DNA of 64,000 nucleotides from CBDIHP01 sp965279195 (GTDB taxonomy: Bacteria; Planctomycetota; Planctomycetia; Isosphaerales; Isosphaeraceae): positions 253,668 to 317,667 of the forward strand of contig CBDIHP010000042.1 of NCBI GenBank assembly GCA_965279195.1. The letters run 5' to 3'. The notes beneath the pieces are model-generated. The model did no database searches. It saw only the letters and a program-made list of their open reading frames with translations, and was not told the origin of the DNA. Numbering within the stretch: position 1 is the first letter of the stretch; each line of letters begins with the position of its first letter. This document shows positions 24,798-35,191 of this stretch, in pieces. The translations under genes and the position numbers were made by a program.

Positions 24798-26957
24798 ATG
24801 GCCGCTTGGCCCGAAAACCCCAGACTCATCGGCACCCGCATCCCCCGCATGGACGGCCTCGACAAGGCGTCCGGCCGCGCCAAGTACCCCTCGGACGTCA
24901 ATCCGAAGGGCCTGCTCTTCGGCGCGCTCCTGATCAGCCCGCACGCCCACGCCAAGATCAAATCGATCGACGTGTCGGCGGCCGAGGCTTCGAAGGGCGT
25001 CAAGGGCGTGGTCATCCTCCTGGAGGCGGGCAAGACGCTCCGCTACCAGGGTGAGGAGATCGCCGCCGTGGCAGCCGAGACCGAGGAACTCGCCCGCGAC
25101 GGCGTCCGCGCCATCAAGATCGAGTACGAGGTCCTGCCGCACGTCGCCACTGAGGCCCAGGCGTCGGCCCCCGGCGCCCCGGTCGTCTTCCCCGGCGACA
25201 AGGCCACCCCGAACCGCCGTCGCGGCCGCGCCAACGTCGCTGGCGAGCCGGAGGAGGCCCTCAAGAAGGCCGACGCCGTCGTCGAGGCGTCCTACAGCGT
25301 CCCGGTCATCACCCATGTCTGCCTCGAATCCCACGGCCTCACCGCCTGGTGGGAGGGCGACGACAAGATCGTCGCGCACGCCAGCACCCAGGGCGTCCAG
25401 GCGACCGCCGGCGACCTCGCCGGGAAGTTCAAGGTCCCGGTGACCAACGTCGAGGTCATCGCCGAGGTGATGGGCGGCGGCTTCGGCTCGAAGTTCAGCG
25501 CCGACGTCTGGGGCCACGCCGCGACCGAGCTGGCCAAGAAGACCGGCCGGCCGGTCAAGATGTTCCTCGACCGCGCCCACGAGCACCTCTCGGGCGGCAA
25601 CCGGCCGAGCGCGTTCGCCACGCTCAAGATCGCCGGGACGAAGGACGGCAAGGTCACCGCCCTCGTGGCCGAGACCTCCGGCACCGGCGGCTCGCGCGGC
25701 GGGTCGCAGTTCCCCCTGCCCTACGTCTACGACGTCGAGAACGTCTCCCGCGCCCACACCGAGATCTTCGTCAACGGCGGCTCCGCCCGCGCGATGCGTG
25801 CCCCGGGTCACCCCCAGGGCTGCATCGTGATGGAAGCGGCCATGGACGACCTGGCCGACAAGCTGGGGATCGACCCGCTCGAATTCCGGCTGAAGAACCT
25901 CAAGGAAGCCGAGCGCGTCACCCGCGCCAACCGCACCGAGATCTACAAGGACCAGATCAAGATCGGCGCCGAGCTGATCGGGTGGCAGAACCGCAAGCCG
26001 CGCGGCACGAACGGCAAGGGCCCGATCAAGAAGGGCTACGGCATGGCGCTCCACCAGTGGGGCGGCGGCGGTAGCCCGGACAAGAAGGTCGCCTGCACGA
26101 TCAATCCCGACGGCTCGGTCGAGATGAAGACCGGCACGCAGGACATCGGCACCGGGGCGCGGACGCTGTTCGCGATCATCGCGGCCGAGGTCCTCGGCCT
26201 GGAAGTCCTCGACGTGACCTCGAAGATAGGCCACTCCAGCTACCCGCCGGGGCAGGCCTCGGGCGGCTCGACGACCACCCCGTCGATGTGCCCGCCGGCC
26301 TACAATGCCGCGCTCGAGGCCCGCGGCGAGTTCTTCAAGCGGGTCGCCGGGGCCTACGGAGCCGAGGCCGCGGACCTGTCGCTCAAGGGCGGCAAGCTGC
26401 TAGTCAAGGGCGAGGCCAAGGCCACCTGGAAGGACGCCTGCCGCAAGCTGGGCCAGATGCCGATCACCGTCACCGGGAGCAGCTCGCCCGAGCTGTCGGC
26501 CACCGGCGTCGGCGGCGTCCAGTTCGTCGAGCTCGATGTGGACGTCGAGACCGGCGTGGTCTACCTCAAGAAGATCGTCGCGGTGCAGGACTCCGGCCTG
26601 ATCCTCGACCGGCTCACCTGGGACAGCCAGGTCTACGGCGGCGTGATCGGCGGCCTGAACTACGGCCTGTTCGAGGAGCGGATCATGGACCCGGGCACGG
26701 GCGTGATGCTCAACCCGGACATGGAGCTGTACAAGCTCGCCGGCGCGACGGACATCCCCGAGATCGTCCTGCACGCCTACGAGACCCCCGCGATGAAGGC
26801 CCGCGGCGTGATCGGCATCGGCGAGCCGCCGACGATCGGCACCGCCGCCGCCATCGGCAACGCGGTCACCAACGCCATCGGCGTGCGTGTCGCGCAGTTC
26901 CCGATGTCCCCCATGAACATCCTCAACGCCCTCGCCTCGAAGAAGGGGGAAGCGTAA
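24798..26957 (+). CDS. Molybdenum hydroxylase Moco-binding subunit (PaoC/YagR-like)
   Basis: A 719-aa large subunit that binds the molybdenum cofactor and carries the active site. Visible family motifs include the start RIPRMDGLDKASGRAKY, the pterin-binding loop EVMGGGFGSKFS, and GGSARAMRAPGHPQGCIVME. Near the C-terminus is the catalytic base Glu676 in GVIGIGEPPTIGTA. It oxidises aldehydes or N-heterocycles by hydroxylation with water; the substrate cannot be read from sequence. It has no signal peptide of its own and probably rides with the Tat-exported FeS subunit. It lies 3 nt after the FeS gene and 4 nt before the FAD gene. No xdhC/paoD-type maturation factor is seen in the window. Confidence 0.94.
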   Translation: MAAWPENPRLIGTRIPRMDGLDKASGRAKYPSDVNPKGLLFGALLISPHAHAKIKSIDVSAAEASKGVKGVVILLEAGKTLRYQGEEIAAVAAETEELARDGVRAIKIEYEVLPHVATEAQASAPGAPVVFPGDKATPNRRRGRANVAGEPEEALKKADAVVEASYSVPVITHVCLESHGLTAWWEGDDKIVAHASTQGVQATAGDLAGKFKVPVTNVEVIAEVMGGGFGSKFSADVWGHAATELAKKTGRPVKMFLDRAHEHLSGGNRPSAFATLKIAGTKDGKVTALVAETSGTGGSRGGSQFPLPYVYDVENVSRAHTEIFVNGGSARAMRAPGHPQGCIVMEAAMDDLADKLGIDPLEFRLKNLKEAERVTRANRTEIYKDQIKIGAELIGWQNRKPRGTNGKGPIKKGYGMALHQWGGGGSPDKKVACTINPDGSVEMKTGTQDIGTGARTLFAIIAAEVLGLEVLDVTSKIGHSSYPPGQASGGSTTTPSMCPPAYNAALEARGEFFKRVAGAYGAEAADLSLKGGKLLVKGEAKATWKDACRKLGQMPITVTGSSSPELSATGVGGVQFVELDVDVETGVVYLKKIVAVQDSGLILDRLTWDSQVYGGVIGGLNYGLFEERIMDPGTGVMLNPDMELYKLAGATDIPEIVLHAYETPAMKARGVIGIGEPPTIGTAAAIGNAVTNAIGVRVAQFPMSPMNILNALASKKGEA

Positions 26958-26961
26958 TCCT

Positions 26962-27949
26962 ATGAACGCATTCGAGTACGCCAGCCCGACGAGCCCCGAG
27001 CTGGCCGTCAAGGCGCTCTCCGCGCCCGATTCCGAGGCGCTCGCCGGCGGGACCGACCTCATCTCCCGGATGAAGGATTACGTGTCCAGCCCCAAGCGGG
27101 TCGTCTACCTGAAGGACGCCAAGGCGCTCGCCGGGATCACCGGCGACGCGGCCTCCGGCATGACCATCGGCGCGGGAACGTTGCTGGGCGACCTGCTCGC
27201 CCACAAGGGCCTCAAGGACGCCTACCCCGCCCTCTGGCAGGCGGCGTCCGAGGTCGGCACCCCGCAGCTCCGCAACATGGCGACCGTCGGCGGCAACCTG
27301 CTCCAGCGGCCCCGCTGCTGGTACTTCCGCGCCGGCAACGGCCTGCTCGCCAAGAAGGACGGCAAGAGCCTCGTCCGGACCGGCGACAACCGCTACCACG
27401 CGATCTTCATGACCGACGGCGACGCGCTGTTCGTGGCGCCGTCGAGCCTGGCCACGCCGCTAGTCGCCCTCGGCGCCACGGCGACCATCCTGGGCCCGAA
27501 GGGGGAGCGCACCGTCCCGGTCGCCGACCTCTACAAGGTCCCCAAGTCGGATGACGATCGCGAGCTGACCCTCGCCCCCGGCGAGCTCCTGGTCAAGCTG
27601 ACGATCCCGGCCGTCAAGGGCAAGAACGCCAGCTACGAGGCCCGCCAGAAGCAGGCCCACGACTGGCCCCTCGTCATGGCGTCGGTCAACCTGACGATGG
27701 ACGGCGACAAGGTCTCCGACGCGAAGGTCGTGCTCTACGGCGTGGCCCCCGTCCCCTACCGGGGCGAGCGCCGCCGAGAAGGCCATCGTCGGTAAGGCCG
27801 TGACCGCCGAGACCGCCGCCGAGGCGGGCGCCGCGGCCACCGCAGGCGCCAAGCCGCTCTCGATGAACGGCTACAAGGTCCCCCTGACCTCCACCGTGGT
27901 CAAGCGGGCCCTCCTCACCGCCGTCGGGAAGAGCTACCTGGAGGCCTGA
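26962..27949 (+). CDS. Molybdenum hydroxylase FAD-binding subunit (PaoB/YagS-like), frameshifted near the 3' end
   Basis: The FAD subunit completing the enzyme. It shows EALAGGTDLISRMKD (FAD site 1), GAGTLLGDLLAH, LRNMATVGGNLLQRPRCWYF and TGDNRYHAIF. The normal frame breaks at about 27760-27764, in a GGGG run after APVPYR. Removing one G restores a family-typical tail: ASAAEKAIVGKAVTAETAAE, then MNGYKVPL and VVKRALLTA, ending at 27949 (about 328 residues). Without correction translation stops at 27795. Of the cysteines that bind an extra [4Fe-4S] cluster in E. coli PaoB, only the one in RCWYF is apparent. The break may be a real mutation or a homopolymer consensus error. Confidence 0.88.
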
Positions 27950-27955
27950 TCGGCC

Positions 27956-28221
27956 ATGGCCCCTGACGAGATCCCGGGCCAGGATGCGGGGGCGAGGGAT
28001 CGCCCCCCGCCCCGAAGGGCCCGATCTGCCGCCACATCCGCCATAACGGCATGCTCATCTACACGGCTGCCCCGCCCCCCGACATGGACGAGGACGACCC
28101 GAAGTACGACACCACCATCTTCTGGTGCGGCCAGACCACCAAGGGCTGGGGCCCGGACGACGGCGAGGTCAGCCTCCGCGAGTGCAAGAACCCCGGACGG
28201 GCCTGCTACGAGCCGTTCTGA
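27956..28221 (+). CDS. Small Cys-containing conserved protein, probable frameshift after codon 20
   Basis: A clear coding signal ends at 28221: PICRHIRHNGMLIYTAAPPP, then MDEDDPKYDTTIFWCGQTT, GWGPDDGEVSLRECKNPGRA and CYEPF. I recall similar small planctomycete proteins with a CRHIRxxGM start, a DxTIxWC core and two late Cys, but know no function. That frame has no suitable early start: a TGA closes it at 27964 and the first ATG (28051) cuts into the conserved core. An ATG at 27956, 7 nt after the FAD subunit stop, opens a different frame that would join it if one base were added in the C-rich run at about 28003-28013. The four cysteines suggest metal binding (inference). Confidence 0.6.
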
Positions 28222-28254
28222 GCGAAGAGTGGAGCGCCGCAGTCTCATCCGCCC

Positions 28255-28405
28255 GGAGAGCGGAAGCTCGCTTCCGCTCTCACCCGGCGGGTGGTTGCTC
28301 CCGAGAGACGGCGTCGAATGGAGGGCGATCCCTTCGACCTCGCGCGCGGAGCGAGCTCCGCGAGGACCGAGCGGAAGCGAGCTTCCGCACTCCACGCCTC
28401 CGATC
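28255..28405. repeat. Intergenic palindromic repeat, family A copy 1
   Basis: A chain of hairpins built from the unit CGGAAGCTCGCTTCCG and its complement. The first is at about 28256-28281, the second at about 28342-28362 (GCGGAGCGAGCTCCGCG) and the last at about 28370-28393. The last ends in CTTCCGCACTCC, identical to the end of copy 2 at 36858. It lies between two plus-strand small genes. Confidence 0.7.
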
Positions 28406-28536
28406 ATCACCCCGGGATTTTTCAGATTCCCACTTGCCCCATCGCCTGCCGTGTTGCAAGCTAAGCGATGGCCGGTTCCGGCCGGACACTCTTCACACGT
28501 CACGTCTCGGTTTTGGCCAAGGGGAGGATCGTTCCC

Positions 28537-28650
28537 ATGGGCGACAAGGCACCGAAGGACAAGGCGAAGCAGAAGAAGATCGCCGACACCAAGAAGACGA
28601 GCAGCAAGCCCGCTGCGCCGGCGGTCGAGGCGAAATCCGGTAAGAAGTAA
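28537..28650 (+). CDS. Small Lys-rich conserved protein (MGDK type)
   Basis: A 37-aa, highly basic protein beginning MGDKAPKDKAKQKKIADT and ending EAKSGKK. Short proteins starting MGDKxPK with many Lys, Ala and Gln are widespread in Bacteria, planctomycetes included, but have no known function. The gene is supported by a good ribosome-binding site (AAGGGGAGGA about 10 nt before the ATG) and a very strong intrinsic terminator 26 nt after the stop. It therefore appears to be its own transcription unit. The composition suggests a disordered protein that could bind nucleic acid (inference). Confidence 0.8.
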   Translation: MGDKAPKDKAKQKKIADTKKTSSKPAAPAVEAKSGKK

Positions 28651-28675
28651 GGGTTCGCGGATCTGAGCAGGCTTA

Positions 28676-28727
28676 GCACGCGGGGCCTCGTCGACCATCC
28701 GGCTCGACGAGGCCCCGCGTGCGTTTT
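28676..28727 (+). terminator. Strong intrinsic terminator
   Basis: A perfect 19-bp stem, GCACGCGGGGCCTCGTCGA paired with its exact complement across a 9-nt loop (CCATCCGGC), is followed by GTTTTC. It ends the transcript of the 37-aa Lys-rich protein gene. It may also limit read-through from the opposing gene. Confidence 0.92.
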
Positions 28728-28746
28728 CGACCCGGATCCGGCGACG

Positions 28747-30525
28747 TCAGAATGGCACCGGCGCGCTGGTGTTCCCCGGGGGCGGTGCGGGGGCCGTCGC
28801 GGTTCCGGGGGCGGGCGCGGAGCCGCCCGGCGTGGCGGGGGCCATCGCATCCGGCAGGATCAGGACGCCCCGGAAGCTCACGTAGGGTAGGCGGGTCTCG
28901 ACCTTCAGTCCGTCGCGCCACGAGGCGACGAACGCCTTGGATCCCCCCTTCACCGTCACCAGCGGCGGCCGGTAGCGGCTGTTCAGCGGCCCGCTGGGGT
29001 TCGTCGCGCCCTTGGCGATCTGCTGGAAATACTTCGAGTCGTAGTAGTCCATGGTCCACTCCCAGGCGTTGCCGGCCAGGTCGTAGACGTCATAAGGCGA
29101 GCGGTCGTTCTCGAACGACATCACGAAGTCGACCTGCCGCGACGACCGGGGCCTGGGCCAGCTCGGGGCCGAGTTGCCCCAGGGGTAGGTGCGGCTGTCG
29201 ATCGTCCGCGCCGCCATCTCCCACTGCGCCTCGGTGGGGAGCCGCTTGCCGGCCCATTCGCAGTAGGCCCGCGCCTCGCGTGCGTTGATGTTCACCACGG
29301 GATAGTTCAGCACCGCCTGCGGGTCGGCCGGGCCCTTCTCGCTCGGGGGCGGCCCCGCCTCGGCGCGACGGCCAGTCTCCTTGCTATGGAGGGAAAACTG
29401 CTTGACGGTCACTTCGTGCTGGTCGATGTAGTAGGGCGCGAGGGTGACCGGGTGCGACGGGCGTTCCTGCGGCTCGCCGATGTCGCTGCCCATGTTGAAC
29501 GTCCCGCCGGGGATGAACACCATCGTGCCCCCGTCGCGGTCGGAGACGATCTGGCGGGGGTAGCCTGAGGGGTCGAGTCCGGCATCCGTAACCGGCCGGA
29601 ACCCCGCGGGGACGGGCTTGCCGACGGGCTGCGGCGGGACGTAGGCCCCCGGGGTCGCGTCCTTCTTCAGCATGCTGGGCTTCTGCGCGTCCGGCAGGGC
29701 GTTCGAAGGCCGGAAGATGGTGGCCTCCCCCGTCCCGGCCACAGCCGGGGGAGAGGCGTTGGCCAGGAGCGTCGGCTTCGGCGGCTCTTCCTTCGGCTCG
29801 GCCTTCTCGGGCGCGGGCTCGCTGGGTGCGGCGACGACCGTCGGGCCGTCGAGAAACATCGGGAGGTTTTTCGAGGGGCGTTCGAGCGCCTCCTTCGACT
29901 CCCGCGCGGCGACGGTCTTGGGGTAGAGCTTGACCAGCTTCTCCAGCATCGCCTTGGAGTCGTTGACCTTGCCGTTGACCGCGACCTTCCTGGCGTTTTC
30001 GAAGAGGGTCTTCGCTTCCTCCTCGTCGCGGTCGTGGGAATCAGCGTTCGCCCGCTCGACCATCCCGCCCTCGTCGACGAGGACCTCTTCCTCGGCCTTC
30101 CCGCCGAGCATCCTGAGGCCGAAAACCACCGCGATGATCGCGACGACCCCGAGGCCGATGCCGAACAGGACGCGGACCCGCTTGCGGGTGTCGTAGGTGT
30201 CGAGGAGCGGGGTCTCCTCGATCTTGACCTTGCGATCGTCGTCGTCTGCGGATGCCTTGCTCTTGGGCTTCGCCGTCTTCGGGCCGCCGCGTTCCAGGGG
30301 CGCCTTGGGGCGATCGGGCGTCGGCGCGGGGGCGCGCGGCGGGTTCACCGGAGCCGGGCCGGCGCCGCCGGGCTTCACGCTCCGGATCGGCCGAGTCTCG
30401 CCCTCGTCGTCGTCCTCATCCTCCGCCTTCCACATCCGGGGCAGCGGCTTGGGAGCGGACTGAGGGGCCTGCGGGGCGGGGCCCAGCGGGATGGTCGAAT
30501 CGTCGTCGAACTCGTCCAGGTCCAT
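28747..30525 (-). CDS. SUMF1/FGE-fold membrane protein, catalytic cysteines absent
   Basis: A 592-aa protein. Residues 1-110 are acidic, Pro-rich and probably disordered. One membrane segment follows at about 119-140 (VLFGIGLGVVAIIAVVFGLR). Next come a helical region about 160-215, a Pro-rich linker, and a SUMF1 (formylglycine-generating-enzyme) domain at about 335-565. The domain shows MVFIPGGTFNMGSD, YYIDQHEVTVKQF, ARAYCEWAGKRLPTEAQWEM and YDLAGNAWEWTMDYY. True FGE has two Cys in its GGSW..C....CR region. Here it reads VKGGSKAFVASWRDGLK..SFRG with no Cys, so it is unlikely to activate sulfatases and may be a binding module. Topology suggests an exposed SUMF1 domain outside the cytoplasm. 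Confidence 0.85.
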   Translation of the reverse strand: MDLDEFDDDSTIPLGPAPQAPQSAPKPLPRMWKAEDEDDDEGETRPIRSVKPGGAGPAPVNPPRAPAPTPDRPKAPLERGGPKTAKPKSKASADDDDRKVKIEETPLLDTYDTRKRVRVLFGIGLGVVAIIAVVFGLRMLGGKAEEEVLVDEGGMVERANADSHDRDEEEAKTLFENARKVAVNGKVNDSKAMLEKLVKLYPKTVAARESKEALERPSKNLPMFLDGPTVVAAPSEPAPEKAEPKEEPPKPTLLANASPPAVAGTGEATIFRPSNALPDAQKPSMLKKDATPGAYVPPQPVGKPVPAGFRPVTDAGLDPSGYPRQIVSDRDGGTMVFIPGGTFNMGSDIGEPQERPSHPVTLAPYYIDQHEVTVKQFSLHSKETGRRAEAGPPPSEKGPADPQAVLNYPVVNINAREARAYCEWAGKRLPTEAQWEMAARTIDSRTYPWGNSAPSWPRPRSSRQVDFVMSFENDRSPYDVYDLAGNAWEWTMDYYDSKYFQQIAKGATNPSGPLNSRYRPPLVTVKGGSKAFVASWRDGLKVETRLPYVSFRGVLILPDAMAPATPGGSAPAPGTATAPAPPPGNTSAPVPF

Positions 30526-30678
30526 GCGAACCCTCCCCCGGAAATCGATGCCCGACCAGGTGCGACGCGTGGCGGTAAGTCCAGCGTAACTTCGGCTTCC
30601 GATCCGGGCAAGGTCGGGACGCGGCGCGTCGATTTCGGGCGATGGGGGGATGCGCGCGAGGGCACACGTCGGTGCGGA

Positions 30679-30696
30679 GGCCGCGAGGTCGCGGCC
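30679..30696 (-). terminator. Hairpin 8 nt after the rho stop
   Basis: A perfect palindrome GGCCGCGAGGTCGCGGCC lies directly downstream of rho on its coding strand. No T-run follows. It may be a 3'-end stabilising hairpin and not a true intrinsic terminator. Confidence 0.35.
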
Positions 30697-30704
30697 ACCA
30701 CACC

Positions 30705-31802
30705 CTACTTGATCTTCGCGAGGAACTCGGCGTTGCTCGATGTGTTGGCGAGCTGCTTGACGAGGGCTTCCATGGCCTCGATGGGCTTCATGCCCGAGAG
30801 CGTCCGGCGCACGAGGGTCACCTTGTGGAGCGTGTCGGCGTCGAGGAGGCGTTCTTCCTTGCGGGTGCCGGAGAGGAAGAGGTCGACGGCGGGCCAGACC
30901 CGGCGGTCGGCGAGGCGTCGATCGAGGACGACCTCCATGTTCCCCGTGCCCTTGAACTCCTGGAAGATCAGCTCGTCCATCCGGCTGCCGGTGTCGATCA
31001 GGCAGGTGGCGAGGATCGTCAGCGAGCCCCCCTCGTCGAAGACACGGGCGGCGCCGAAGAGGCGTTTGGGGACGTCCAGGGCCTTGATGTCCACCCCGCC
31101 GCTCATGGTCCGGCCGGAGTTGGATCCCTTGTTGTACGCCCGCGCCAGCCGGGTCAGGCTGTCGAGCAGGATCAGGACCTGGCCGCCGCCCTCCGCGATC
31201 CGCTTCGAGCGTTCGACGGTGAGCTGGGCCAGTCGGATGTGCTCCTCGGTGCTCTGGTCGGACGAGGAGGCGATCACCTCCCCCTTCACCGACCTCCGCA
31301 TCTCGGTGACTTCCTCGGGCCGCTCGTCGACGAGCAGGACCTTCAGGTGCATCTCGGGATGATTGGCCGTGATCGCCGCGGCGATCTGCTGGAGCAGGAC
31401 CGTCTTGCCGGAACGCGGCGGTGCGACGATCAGGCCGCGCTGGCCCTTGCCGATCGGAGTCAGAAGGTCGAGCGCGCGGGTCCCCAGCGGGTCCTTGCCC
31501 GTTTCGAGCCGAATCACCTCGTGCGGGTCGATCGCGGTCAGCTCGTCGAAGTCGCGGACGTTCAGATAGTCATCCGGCGCGACGCCCTCGATCGTCTCGA
31601 TGGTCGCGAGCCTCGAAGGGGCCCCCGTCGCCACGCCGACGATCTTGACCCCCGGGCGCAGCCCCATGCGCTGGATGAGCGCGGCGTCGACGGCGACGTC
31701 GTTCGGGAGGATCTTGTAGTTCCGGGCCGGGTCGCGGAGCAGACCGTTCCCCTTGGCCTGGATTTCCAGCACGCCGGTGACCGGACGATCGGCCGTGCTC
31801 AT
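30705..31802 (-). CDS. rho: Transcription termination factor Rho (short form)
   Basis: A 365-aa Rho. The RNA-binding cold-shock-like domain begins almost at once (GVLEIQAKGNGLLRDPARNY). The ATPase domain has Walker A APPRSGKT at 127-134 (canonical APPKAGKT) and Walker B VLILLDSLTRLARAYN. The Q/R-loop region SGGVDIKALDVPKRLFGAAR and the C-terminal VDLFLSGTRKEERLL are also present. It lacks the N-terminal helical subdomain of E. coli Rho (about 50 residues shorter), as some phyla do. It unwinds nascent RNA and ends transcription at Rho-dependent sites. The gene is monocistronic here, with a long leader of about 230 nt that could allow autoregulation (inference). Confidence 0.95.
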   Translation of the reverse strand: MSTADRPVTGVLEIQAKGNGLLRDPARNYKILPNDVAVDAALIQRMGLRPGVKIVGVATGAPSRLATIETIEGVAPDDYLNVRDFDELTAIDPHEVIRLETGKDPLGTRALDLLTPIGKGQRGLIVAPPRSGKTVLLQQIAAAITANHPEMHLKVLLVDERPEEVTEMRRSVKGEVIASSSDQSTEEHIRLAQLTVERSKRIAEGGGQVLILLDSLTRLARAYNKGSNSGRTMSGGVDIKALDVPKRLFGAARVFDEGGSLTILATCLIDTGSRMDELIFQEFKGTGNMEVVLDRRLADRRVWPAVDLFLSGTRKEERLLDADTLHKVTLVRRTLSGMKPIEAMEALVKQLANTSSNAEFLAKIK

Positions 31803-32164
31803 GGTGCGATGACCCGGAAAGAATTAGGGCGGAGTGGGGGGACGTTGCGAGCCGTCGCGGGGTGCGGCCTGATCGATGGGCGTCGCGCAGGGGAATCGGG
31901 GCCGGGCTCGTCGTGAGATGGGGGTCGCGGCGGGGGCGGAGCCGGATGCGATCGCCAACCGGGGAGGGAGAGCCGTCAAGCGGGCAACCCCCTTCTCATT
32001 TCGAGATGGGGATCGCCCGTGGGAGCGTGCCAATTCTATATCCCGAATTCCCTCGGGTCCATCGCAATCGAGGGGGAATGCGGGGTCGGGGCGGAGAATG
32101 TCGTGCCGTTGGGGCGGAGGGATGACCCGCAAACGGCGAGACCATCGTTCGCGCCCGGAGGGGC
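31803..32164. other. rho leader region
   Basis: Non-coding sequence between thyX (stop at 32165) and rho, both on the minus strand. No gene is recognised. A candidate promoter is listed separately; if it is correct, rho has a leader of about 225 nt. Confidence 0.45.
32033..32067 (-). promoter_or_regulatory. Candidate rho promoter
   Basis: On the minus strand TTGCGA (32067-32062) is followed about 19-21 nt later by GATATAGAAT. This is an acceptable though imperfect sigma-70-like pair in otherwise GC-rich sequence, placed about 230 nt before the rho ATG. It is a weak prediction. Confidence 0.3.
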
Positions 32165-32968
32165 TCACACCTTCTTGTGATCGGTCGTCACGGCCTGTCC
32201 GCCTTCGGGCAAGTCCACCACGCGGTAATCGCCGAACAGGTTCGGGCTGTCTTCCTGGAGCAGCCTGAGGACGGCGATCGCGACACGGCGGATCTCGGCG
32301 TCGGCGGCGGCGTCGCCCCGCATCTCGATGAAGTGCCGGAGTGCCCGCGCATTGCCGGTGACGAAGATCTTGGTCTCCGTCGCGTTCGGCAGGACGCTCC
32401 GCGCCGCCTCGCGCGCCTTCTTTCGTCGGAGGGTCCGGTCCTCGATGTCGGCGAACCTGGCCGCGAGGCCGTCGGCGAGCTGCTTGTACGACCTCTGGGC
32501 CGCCTGGACCGCGTCGAGCCAGATCGCGTGCAACTCGGGGTCGGCGGCGATCGGCTCGGGCTCGACGAACGCGCACTCGGACTCGTCGACGAACCGCTGG
32601 CTGAGCTGGGAGTATCCCATGCCCGCGCGGTGCCGGACGAGTTCGTGCGTGAACGACCGCGAGACGCCGGTGAGGATCAGGTTGAAGACGGCGTGCTCCA
32701 AAACGGAGCCGTGGCCGACTTCGAGGATGTGCCCGATGTAGGCCGAGTTGCCGCCGGGGCGGGGCTTGGCGAACGACATGTAGCAGAGCCGGCCGGCGAC
32801 CTCGACGAGCTTCTCGCCCGCCTCCTCGGTGTCGGTCGACCACTTGGTGACGTCGTGGTCGTCGAGGAACTGCGTCAGGGCCTCGGCGTTCACCATCTGG
32901 CGGCCGACGAGGTAGACCTTCGGCTCGCGGAGGATCGTGGCTTCCGGCGTCGCGTCCATCGTCGCCAT
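32165..32968 (-). CDS. thyX: FAD-dependent thymidylate synthase ThyX
   Basis: A 267-aa flavin-dependent thymidylate synthase that makes dTMP from dUMP with methylene-tetrahydrofolate and NAD(P)H. The ThyX signature is RHRAGMGYSQLSQRFVDES, with R112-H113-R114. Compared with the usual RHRx7S spacing, one extra residue separates RHR from the conserved Ser. Other conserved parts are GHGSVLEHAVFNLILTGVSR (FAD/dUMP contacts) and VTGNARALRHFIEMRGDAAA (C-terminal catalytic region). The start is taken at the ATG at 32968, preceded by CAGGAG. No thyA is seen. The gene is divergent from the helicase gene. Confidence 0.94.
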   Translation of the reverse strand: MATMDATPEATILREPKVYLVGRQMVNAEALTQFLDDHDVTKWSTDTEEAGEKLVEVAGRLCYMSFAKPRPGGNSAYIGHILEVGHGSVLEHAVFNLILTGVSRSFTHELVRHRAGMGYSQLSQRFVDESECAFVEPEPIAADPELHAIWLDAVQAAQRSYKQLADGLAARFADIEDRTLRRKKAREAARSVLPNATETKIFVTGNARALRHFIEMRGDAAADAEIRRVAIAVLRLLQEDSPNLFGDYRVVDLPEGGQAVTTDHKKV

Positions 32969-33034
32969 CCCTGGGCACTCCTGACAATCCGTCCAGCTCC
33001 GAGGGAATACGGTCCCCAGGGGCGATTGAATTCG

Positions 33035-33040
33035 TATAAT
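33035..33040 (+). promoter_or_regulatory. Candidate -10 element for the helicase operon
   Basis: A perfect TATAAT stands out in GC-rich sequence about 65 nt before the helicase ATG in the thyX/helicase divergent region. No good -35 is seen 17 nt upstream. The complementary strand reads TATTATACG, which could serve thyX. Confidence 0.4.
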
Positions 33041-33105
33041 AGCGTCCGAACGGATTTTGACGACGCCAGTTTGTCCTCGACCCCGTCCGTCGGCGGCCCC
33101 CATCC

Positions 33106-35190
<2,085 letters not shown>

Positions 35191-35191
35191 C

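Noticed and set aside
23976..26234. A 752-codon open frame on the minus strand across the molybdenum hydroxylase genes
   Set aside because: Antisense frame produced by high GC and strong third-position bias. The plus strand carries clear FeS and Moco motifs, and the antisense product is low-complexity (Gly, Leu, Asp, Arg).
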